A program made the position numbers and the translations under genes. A stretch of 64,000 bases of DNA, taken from Flavobacteriales bacterium. Lineage in GTDB: Bacteria > Bacteroidota > Bacteroidia > Flavobacteriales_F > PHOS-HE28. The notes under the pieces were generated by a model. The model was given only the letters and a program-made list of their open reading frames with translations, was not told the DNA's origin and did no database searches. Within the stretch, counting starts at the first letter, position 1; each line of letters starts with the position of its first letter. Shown here piece after piece: positions 1 through 5,549 of this stretch. The DNA lies in NCBI GenBank assembly GCA_020635725.1, contig JACJZF010000010.1, positions 1 through 64,000 of the forward strand. The letters run 5' to 3'.

Positions 1-2225
1 CCAGCCAAGGTTGCGCTGAGGGTGCTATCGATGCGGTCGACGTGCAGGTCCTGAACAACAACATGCTCGTCATCATCCACTTCAGCCGTTACATGGGCGA
101 GAATTGGCTTGCCAGCTAACTGTTTCGCGCCGACGCCTACTGTCATTGCAATCCGAACTGCAGCGCCATCGCTCGACTCGACCCACGGGTGATCCGCAAT
201 CGCATATCGCAAGGAGACTTGTCCTCGGTCAGACAGATGCTTGTCAATCAGCTTTCTGGAATAGGCTTGAGTGATGCTATTAGTCGTAATGAGACCAAAG
301 GACTTGGCTCGAGCCTTTCCGACGAGACTGGCAGCCTTGTCCCACCAATACAGGACAAAGTCACAGGTATTCGGCACTTCCGGGTAGGCTTCGCGCAGTG
401 CTTCGACATAAGAATCTCCTAGAGCGTTCCGGACAGTTCTTGCACCAATGAACGGCGGGTTCCCCACGATGTAGTCGGCCTCGGGCCATTGGGCCGGGCG
501 CGGCTTCGTGTAGGTGTAGACGGGCTCGCGGGCATCGGCGTCGGGCACTTCCTGGCCGGTAACCGGGTGCGGCTTGGTGGTGCGGCCGTCCCACTTGGTC
601 ACCACCTGGCCATCGGCATCGCGGAGTTCGGTACGGGTATCGTAGGCCAGCACGGCATCGCGGCATTCGATGTTGTGCAAGTCCTTGATGATGGGCTCGG
701 GGAGGTTGTGGAGATGGCCGTGCGTGCGCAGGTGCCATTGCAGAAAGCCGATCCACAGCACCTGCTCGGCAATGGCCGCCGCGCGTGGGTTCAGCTCGAT
801 GCCGAAGAAGTTGGCCGGCGTCACCATCACGCCTTCCAATTCCAATTTGCTGGTTGCGCCCAGTTCGTGAAGGGTGTTCAGCACTTCACCTTCCAGGCGC
901 TTCAGCAGCTCCAGCGTCACGTAGAGGAAATTGCCGCTGCCGCAGGCGGGGTCCAGCACGCGCACGGTGGCCAGCTGGTGCAGGAAGTCCTCCACCAGCT
1001 TGATCGCTTTCTTGTCGTCGCCGGCATCGTGCAGTTGCAGCGCGGCCACCTGCACGCCCTTCCATTGCTCGCGCAGCGGTTCGATCACGGTGGGGTTCAC
1101 CAGCCGCTCCACGTAGGCGCGCGGCGTGTAGTGCGCGCCCAGCTTGTGGCGCTCGCGTGGGTCCAGCGCGCGCTCCAGCAGGGTGCCGAAGATGGCGGGC
1201 TCCACATCCCGCCAGTTGGCGGTGCTGGCCTCGATGAGCAATTGGATCTGGTCGGCATTCAGCGCGATGGCATCGGCATGGGCGAAGAGGCCGCCGTTGA
1301 AGCGCGGCAGCTTCTTGCGCAGGATGGGGCTGAGGCCGCCGGTGTTCATGGTGCCCCAGAGGTTCTCCAGCATGGGCTGGAAGTTCTCCGGATCGCTCTT
1401 CAGCTCGCCTAGCAATTTCGTGAACGAGCCGTGCGGCAGGAGGTCCACATCCTCGCTGAACATGGTGAAGAGGCAGCGCATGAGGAAAGCCGCGACGTGC
1501 TCCGGGTCGTGCTTCCCTTCAAGGGTCTTGCCCAGTTTGGCCAAGCGGTCGGCAATCTCGCGGGTGACCTTGGCGCTGCGGCGCGCGGGGTCCAGGGTGA
1601 GCGGCTCGGTCCACACCGCGCGCAGGGTATCGCGCGTCTTCGCATCCAGCAGACCCTTCAGCGGTATGCGGAAGCTGGCGGGATCGGGAAAGGGCAGGTA
1701 CTCGCCGCCCATGCGGCTCCAATCGGTGTAGAGGCTGATGCTGTGGCCCACATCCACCACCACCACGAAGGGCGGTCGTCCGTCGGGGACCTCTTCCTTG
1801 GGCAGGGCGCGGGCGTAGCGCTGGGCCTGGGCCTGCGCGCGGATCATGGCGGTGTCGAAGCCCTTGGTGCCGCGTTTGCCGTGGCCGTATTTGCGTTCGC
1901 GCAGGCGTTGTTCGCCAGCTGCGGATAGGGATGCGCCATCAGCACCGGCCACGGCATCGACACCCTGTTTGGTTTCCAGCACGAAGCAGTCGCGCTTGTA
2001 GAGGTCGATGAAATTGGTGGTGCCGCTGGCGCTGGGCACAGGCTTCTCGAACACGTAGGCGTTGTCGGCCTCTGTGGGCGTCTTCGGCTGCGGGCGGTCA
2101 ACCTCTAGTACATCGCACAATTCGGCCAGGAAGAGCTGGGCGTTGGCGCGTTCGGCCGCGCCGCTCGTTTCCCACTTGGTGATGAAGGCTGCCAAGTGGC
2201 CAGCCTGTTCGGTCGATTGGGACAT
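1..2225 (-). CDS. MmeI-like fused restriction endonuclease-DNA methyltransferase, partial (C-terminus beyond left edge)
   Basis: This is a truncated gene read from an ATG at 2225 and open to the window edge, with about 741 codons present. The N-terminus carries a nuclease-like signature, D74, E84 and K86, with the D-x9-E-x-K spacing known for the MmeI cleavage site. The methyltransferase part has motif I (DPACGSGNF, near residue 425) and the N6-adenine catalytic motif NPPF (near residue 589). A target-recognition region should follow but is mostly cut off. The family (type IIG/IIL) combines cleavage, modification and recognition in one polypeptide, so no separate endonuclease gene is needed. 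G+C falls to about 50% over 241-420 (hand count) against 63-73% in lines sampled further into the gene, starting just after NPPF. A pure orphan methyltransferase or a BREX-type enzyme is less likely because the nuclease triad is intact. Confidence 0.82.
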   Translation of the reverse strand, partial: MSQSTEQAGHLAAFITKWETSGAAERANAQLFLAELCDVLEVDRPQPKTPTEADNAYVFEKPVPSASGTTNFIDLYKRDCFVLETKQGVDAVAGADGASLSAAGEQRLRERKYGHGKRGTKGFDTAMIRAQAQAQRYARALPKEEVPDGRPPFVVVVDVGHSISLYTDWSRMGGEYLPFPDPASFRIPLKGLLDAKTRDTLRAVWTEPLTLDPARRSAKVTREIADRLAKLGKTLEGKHDPEHVAAFLMRCLFTMFSEDVDLLPHGSFTKLLGELKSDPENFQPMLENLWGTMNTGGLSPILRKKLPRFNGGLFAHADAIALNADQIQLLIEASTANWRDVEPAIFGTLLERALDPRERHKLGAHYTPRAYVERLVNPTVIEPLREQWKGVQVAALQLHDAGDDKKAIKLVEDFLHQLATVRVLDPACGSGNFLYVTLELLKRLEGEVLNTLHELGATSKLELEGVMVTPANFFGIELNPRAAAIAEQVLWIGFLQWHLRTHGHLHNLPEPIIKDLHNIECRDAVLAYDTRTELRDADGQVVTKWDGRTTKPHPVTGQEVPDADAREPVYTYTKPRPAQWPEADYIVGNPPFIGARTVRNALGDSYVEALREAYPEVPNTCDFVLYWWDKAASLVGKARAKSFGLITTNSITQAYSRKLIDKHLSDRGQVSLRYAIADHPWVESSDGAAVRIAMTVGVGAKQLAGKPILAHVTAEVDDDEHVVVQDLHVDRIDSTLSATLA

Positions 2226-2255
2226 GATGGAGGCTCAAAATAGAGCACGGACAAC

Positions 2256-2323
2256 GCACCACTTGAAAAGCCTTCGGAAACGAGCTTTTCAGGAGCCTAT
2301 CCGCACCACCGGCAAAGTGGTGC
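2256..2323 (-). promoter_or_regulatory. Inverted repeats upstream of the restriction-modification gene
   Basis: Two inverted repeats lie in the 130 bases before the ATG at 2225. One is tgaaaagc (2264-2271) with gcttttca (2284-2291). The other is gcaccac (2303-2309) with gtggtgc (2317-2323). A further copy of gcaccac is at 2256-2262 and could pair with 2317-2323 instead. They may be operator sites or leader hairpins that time expression of the enzyme. No regulator gene is visible beside it. Confidence 0.35.
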
Positions 2324-2358
2324 TTACTTACCACCTATTTAGCACCTCCTGATAAGCC

Positions 2359-2386
2359 AAGCCCCCCAACTTTCGCTGGAGGGCTT
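2359..2386 (-). terminator. Terminator-like hairpin after tRNA-Thr
   Basis: The arms 2359-2368 and 2377-2386 form a 10-bp stem with an 8-base loop. On the minus strand every position pairs, with one G-T wobble, whereas the plus strand would have a C-A mismatch, so it fits a minus-strand transcript. It sits 10 bases past the 3' end of the tRNA. The downstream U-tract is weak. Confidence 0.5.
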
Positions 2387-2396
2387 GCGGCACTAG

Positions 2397-2471
2397 TGGA
2401 GCCTCCTTTCGGATTTGAACCGAAGACCTGCTCATTACGAATGAGCTGCTCTACCGCTGAGCTAAGGAGGC
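2397..2471 (-). tRNA. tRNA-Thr (anticodon CGT)
   Basis: The minus strand folds as a complete cloverleaf. The acceptor arm GCCTCCT (from 2471) pairs with AGGAGGC (2401-2407), the anticodon stem is GCTCA/TGAGC, the anticodon loop TTCGTAA carries CGT, and the T-arm has TTCAAAT. The discriminator base and CCA are encoded (TCCA, 2397-2400). It decodes ACG threonine codons. Confidence 0.95.
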
Positions 2472-2476
2472 CAGTT

Positions 2477-2502
2477 CCCCGATGCCCGTTCGGGCATCGG
2501 GG
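2477..2502 (-). other. Strong hairpin in the 5' leader of tRNA-Thr
   Basis: An 11-bp perfect stem (2477-2487 with 2492-2502) and a 4-base loop lie five bases before the tRNA 5' end and about three bases after a -7-type promoter box. It is either the 5' leader of the tRNA precursor or a U-tract-less terminator for the upstream beta-propeller gene, which stops at 2528. Confidence 0.5.
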
Positions 2503-2505
2503 TGG

Positions 2506-2513
2506 CAAATGTA
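2506..2513 (-). promoter_or_regulatory. -7 box TACATTTG for the tRNA-Thr transcript
   Basis: On the minus strand this is TACATTTG, a match to the Bacteroidota -7 consensus TAnnTTTG. It lies between the stop of the beta-propeller gene and the tRNA, so the tRNA can be transcribed independently. Confidence 0.5.
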
Positions 2514-2527
2514 GAAGCCAGACGCAA

Positions 2528-3799
2528 TCAGCGCTTGGTGAATCGCACGGGCGCCATGCCCTCGGCGCGGACCGTGTAGAGTCCGGCGGGGTAGCCCGCT
2601 AGGCTCAGGCGGAGCAGACCGCTGCCCGCACGCTGGCGATCGACCACGCGGCCGGTGGCATCGAGCACCTCCACATCGGCTCCGGTCAGCGGCAGGCTGA
2701 TGGTCACCAGCTCATCGGCCGGGTTCGGGAATACCGCCATGCCCGGACGGGCCAGCTGCTCCACCCCCGTGCTCAGGCGGATATCCAAGGCCAGGTGCCC
2801 GCTGGCCACGGCGGCCGGCACGGTGCTGAGCACGGATCCATCCAGCGCGAGCACATGGAAGTCGCCGGTGCTCACGAAATCGGTGGTGGTGGCATAGAGG
2901 ACCGGATTGAAGGGATCGGCGAGCAGGCCGTACACCGCCGGGCTGCCAGAGAGCGTGTCGCCCACGCTCGCGGTGGCCACATCGAAGCGCACCAGCTCGT
3001 TCTGGGCGTATTCCAGGAAGTAGACCTGCTCCTGCGCTCCCACCAGTTCCGAGGCCCCGCAGCCCGAGTTGCTCGAAACGGTGACCGTGTACTCCACTTC
3101 GCCCGCGCCCACACGGCTGATGCTGCTGTGCGAGAAGTCGGTGTTGCTGAAGGCGAGCAGCTCGCCCTGGTGAACGAAGAGCTTCTCCGGGTTCAAGCCA
3201 TCCGGTCCGAGGTCCACTTCGTTCTCGTAGGAACCGGTAGCAAGGTCGACGACTCCGATGCGGCCCGCGAGATTGCTCCAGTCGAAGGCGTTGTTCACGG
3301 CCAGATAGGCCTTATCGTCTACGACCAGCACGTCCTCGGCGCTCATCGTCAGCCCAGCGGCCGGGTCGATGGTCCAGAGCAGCTCGAGGCTGTTCTTGTC
3401 GCGCGCCTCGAAGTAGTGCGGCAATCCGCCGAGCTCGCCGCGGGTCAGCAGCAGCAGGTCGTTCCACACCGCCAGCTTGCGCACGCCGGAGACCATGGCC
3501 TCGCCCGTCTGCTGGTAGCTGTCGGCATCGAAGCGCAGCACGCGGTCATCAGCGGCCACGTACACCGAAGCGCCATCGACCAGCACATCGCTGCCGAAGC
3601 GCGGGCCGGTGATGGTGGCCACGGTCTGGTAGGTGCCGGTGGCGGGGTCGTAGCTGCCGAGGGTGACGGGGATGAGCTGCCCGCCGCCGCCGAAGAAATC
3701 GTAATAGCCTTCGCTGAGCACGAAGACCTGGTGCACCTGCTGGGCATTCGCGAAAGCGATCGCCGAGAACAGAGCTGCTGAGAGGAATGGACGGTACAT
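2528..3799 (-). CDS. T9SS-exported beta-propeller protein, BtuG-like (YncE/DUF5074 type), under a B12 riboswitch
   Basis: The protein has 423 residues. The ATG at 3799 is preferred to the longer reading frame because it gives a clean signal peptide (MYRPFLSAALF..., cleavage near ANAQ, residue 19). Residues about 20-345 are short beta-rich repeats of the YncE/surface-layer propeller kind, such as LSEG near the start and units of the form D-x-A-T-G. The last 75 residues form a T9SS type A sorting domain beginning near VFPNPA, so the protein should be exported and held at the cell surface. A cobalamin riboswitch directly precedes it. BtuG proteins of Bacteroides are surface propellers of this architecture that bind B12 and hand it to BtuB. 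The B12-capture role here is inferred from fold plus riboswitch. No btuB or btuFCD lies beside it. Confidence 0.75.
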   Translation of the reverse strand: MYRPFLSAALFSAIAFANAQQVHQVFVLSEGYYDFFGGGGQLIPVTLGSYDPATGTYQTVATITGPRFGSDVLVDGASVYVAADDRVLRFDADSYQQTGEAMVSGVRKLAVWNDLLLLTRGELGGLPHYFEARDKNSLELLWTIDPAAGLTMSAEDVLVVDDKAYLAVNNAFDWSNLAGRIGVVDLATGSYENEVDLGPDGLNPEKLFVHQGELLAFSNTDFSHSSISRVGAGEVEYTVTVSSNSGCGASELVGAQEQVYFLEYAQNELVRFDVATASVGDTLSGSPAVYGLLADPFNPVLYATTTDFVSTGDFHVLALDGSVLSTVPAAVASGHLALDIRLSTGVEQLARPGMAVFPNPADELVTISLPLTGADVEVLDATGRVVDRQRAGSGLLRLSLAGYPAGLYTVRAEGMAPVRFTKR

Positions 3800-3917
3800 G
3801 AGGGAAGGGATTGGTTTGCCGCGTTCACCGCACGGCGTTGATCTGGTGAAACCACAGGGAACGGACGCTCGCCTACCGCAAGCGACGCGGCCATGTTCCC
3901 GTGGCCGTTGAACGTCA

Positions 3918-3936
3918 CCCCGGAGCGCATCCGGGG
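3918..3936 (-). promoter_or_regulatory. Hairpin abutting the riboswitch P1 helix (possible expression platform)
   Basis: A perfect 7-bp stem (3918-3924 with 3930-3936) with a 5-base loop starts at the base right after the last base of the aptamer's closing helix. No U-tract follows on the minus strand, which argues for translational rather than transcriptional control. About 118 bases separate it from the start codon. Confidence 0.45.
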
Positions 3937-4095
3937 GCATGCTGGCAGGTCTTCTGGCTCACCGCCCTCACCTGTCGCGCCTTCCCCTTTCGAGTGGCAT
4001 TGGCGACAGGCCTCAGCGGTTCACAGCTGCGGGAACAGCTCCCGGTTCGCACGGGATTCCCTTTTCATCCCGCCCGAGAGCGGGAACCAACATGC
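3937..4095 (-). promoter_or_regulatory. Cobalamin (B12) riboswitch aptamer
   Basis: Read on the minus strand, the element shows the conserved landmarks of the cobalamin class in order: GGTTCCCG, AAAAGGGAATCCCGTGCGAA, GGGAGCTGTTCCCGCAGCTGTGA, a GAAGGCG segment, and GTGAGCCAGAAGACCTGCC. The ends close as a P1 helix, GCATG (from 4095) with CATGC (3937-3941). Members of this family switch genes off when adenosylcobalamin or a related form is bound. The only gene downstream is the T9SS beta-propeller gene starting at 3799. Confidence 0.93.
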
Positions 4096-4099
4096 GGGG

Positions 4100-4107
4100 C
4101 GAAGGTA
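4100..4107 (-). promoter_or_regulatory. -7 box TACCTTCG for the riboswitch transcript
   Basis: The minus strand reads TACCTTCG, close to TAnnTTTG, and ends exactly four bases before the first base of the riboswitch P1 helix. The same four-base gap separates a -7 box from the SRP RNA in this window, so transcription should begin at the aptamer itself. Confidence 0.6.
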
Positions 4108-4189
4108 GACGTTGCTTGCCGCCGGGTAGTGTCGCAGTTCGAAGTCTGTATCGACTGTTGAGTGCGGTCCAAGGTCTTTGCATCGCGTC

Positions 4190-4311
4190 ACCCCGGGCGA
4201 TGGGAGGCTCTGCGAGCGAGACCCGGGGTCTCACCAATGCCCTGCGCGGGCTAGGCATAGGTGAGACACCGGATGGCCAGTACGAGCGAGCTCTGCTCGC
4301 CTGGCCTCCGG
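4190..4311. repeat. Cluster of three strong intergenic hairpins
   Basis: Hairpin 1 pairs accccggg (4190-4197) with cccggggt (4222-4229). Hairpin 2 pairs gtctcacc (4228-4235) with ggtgagac (4260-4267) and extends inward by five more pairs after one mismatch. Hairpin 3 pairs ccgga-ggccag (4269-4280, one bulged T) with ctggcctccgg (4301-4311) and has an inner gagcgag/ctgctcg arm. The motif cgagcgag occurs in hairpins 1 and 3. They lie between the beta-barrel gene end and the riboswitch promoter. They may be terminators or a REP-like element. Confidence 0.55.
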
Positions 4312-4344
4312 CGTGACGATGGGTCGTGCAACTAAACTGAGACA

Positions 4345-5004
4345 CTACTTCCCGCCGCCGAAGCGGAAGGCCAGCGAGAGCTGCGCGATCACGCCGCTGG
4401 TGCGCAGGGTGGCGCTGTAGAAATCGGTGACGCTGGCGTTGTTGATCTCCATCGCCTTCAACTCCATGCTGGTGGCGAGGTAGCGCAGATCGAAACCCAG
4501 GCCGATGGTGTTGCCCAGGCCGATGGCCACGCCCGTGCCGAGCCCGAAGGCGCCGCCGGAATAGCGCGCATCCACATCATCGGGGTCCTTGTCGGTGATG
4601 TGCAGGGCCACGGCGCCCAGCTGCATGCTCGCGTGCCAGGCCACGCGGTTGGCGTTAACGATGTAGAAGCGCGGCTCCAAGGCCACGTTGAGGAAGGCGT
4701 TCTGCTGGTCGCTGTTGGCTGAATCGGGCACGTAGCGGCCGGGCTCGATGAGCAGCCCGAGCGAGAAGCGGTTGCCCAGCGCGTAGCCCACCTGAAAGGG
4801 GAAGGAGACCGTGGCGGCGCCGTCGGTCTCCGTATCGGTGAGCGTGACACCAAGGATGCGGTACTTGCTCTCCAGTTCTGTTCCATGAGCGCCCACCGAT
4901 GCACCGAGGCTCAGGTGCACCATGCCTTTCTGGTTGTATTGCGCGATGGACGCGGCGAAGGGCGCGACGGCGAGGGCGGCCAGGAGGAGCGAGCGACGGA
5001 GCAT
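4345..5004 (-). CDS. Exported outer-membrane beta-barrel-like protein, function unknown
   Basis: The protein has 219 residues. The ATG at 5004 gives a signal peptide (MLRRSLLLAALAVAPFAASIAQ), and the frame upstream of it lacks coding character. The mature part alternates polar and hydrophobic residues, with many Gly and aromatic turns (GYALGNRFSLGLL, GFDLRYLATSME, AQLSLAFRFGGGK), as expected for an eight- to ten-stranded outer-membrane barrel of the OmpW/OprF-like type. The C-terminus is beta-strand-like, which fits BAM recognition. Hairpins at 4190-4311 follow it. No specific function can be assigned. Confidence 0.7.
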   Translation of the reverse strand: MLRRSLLLAALAVAPFAASIAQYNQKGMVHLSLGASVGAHGTELESKYRILGVTLTDTETDGAATVSFPFQVGYALGNRFSLGLLIEPGRYVPDSANSDQQNAFLNVALEPRFYIVNANRVAWHASMQLGAVALHITDKDPDDVDARYSGGAFGLGTGVAIGLGNTIGLGFDLRYLATSMELKAMEINNASVTDFYSATLRTSGVIAQLSLAFRFGGGK

Positions 5005-5148
5005 GGGAGGAGGTTTGGTCCCCCAAAGATGGGGCGGTTGCCCTTTCTGGAATCCGAGCATGACCCGATTGCGAGCAGCTTTTCTTGCGCATCCCCGGTC
5101 CGCGGGCCTAGCTTTCGAGCCCTACCGGAACCAGTACCCTCATCCATC

Positions 5149-5352
5149 GTGAACGTGAAGCAGGAGAATTCCGAGAACGCAGCGCCCAACGAGGCAGAGC
5201 AGCAGGCATCGAATTCAGCTGAAGGCTATCAGGCCGGTGAGAACCACGGCTTCTGCCCGCAGAAGGAGCTGAACCTCCCGGCGAGCTACGACGAGGTGGT
5301 GGCCCGTTTCAAGCGCCTGCAGGGAACGCGGGCGATGGAGTCGCTCAACTAG
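5149..5352 (+). CDS. Small acidic hypothetical protein (67 aa)
   Basis: The reading frame from a GTG at 5149 (or the GTG at 5155) to 5352 encodes a Glu/Asn-rich polar N-terminus followed by an ordered-looking segment (FCPQKELNLPASYDEVVARFKRLQGTR). It has no membrane segment or signal peptide. It lies between two confident genes on opposite strands, and the same frame runs open further upstream, so the start is uncertain. I do not recognise the family. The codon choice of the C-terminal half resembles neighbouring genes, which is the main support. Confidence 0.4.
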   Translation: MNVKQENSENAAPNEAEQQASNSAEGYQAGENHGFCPQKELNLPASYDEVVARFKRLQGTRAMESLN

Positions 5353-5417
5353 CAACGCTTCCTTTCCGTGTTCCGCGCGCCTGTGATCGGCGTGCGTGAT
5401 CCGGCCTGACCGATGTC

Positions 5418-5449
5418 TTGGAATAGCGGCAGGCGGTTCGTTACCTTCA
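5418..5449 (+). promoter_or_regulatory. Putative promoter of the EF-G-like gene (TTG-N21-TACCTTCA)
   Basis: TTG at 5418-5420 and TACCTTCA at 5442-5449 resemble the Bacteroidota -33/-7 pair. The ATG at 5550 lies 100 bases downstream, leaving a moderately long leader in which I see no known RNA element. Confidence 0.4.
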
Positions 5450-5549
5450 GCCTTCCTCCGCGCGTCCGCTACGGACCGTGATCATGGCCCGCAGGGGACC
5501 TCCACGGTGGCATGTGACCCATACATCCACCCCAAACCCCGTCTGTGCC

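Noticed and set aside
489..1412. Long plus-strand open frame (307 codons) opposite the restriction-modification gene
   Set aside because: It is a shadow of the minus-strand gene, whose frame carries DPACGSGNF and NPPF. The plus-strand product is low-complexity (His/Gln/Val rich) with no family.
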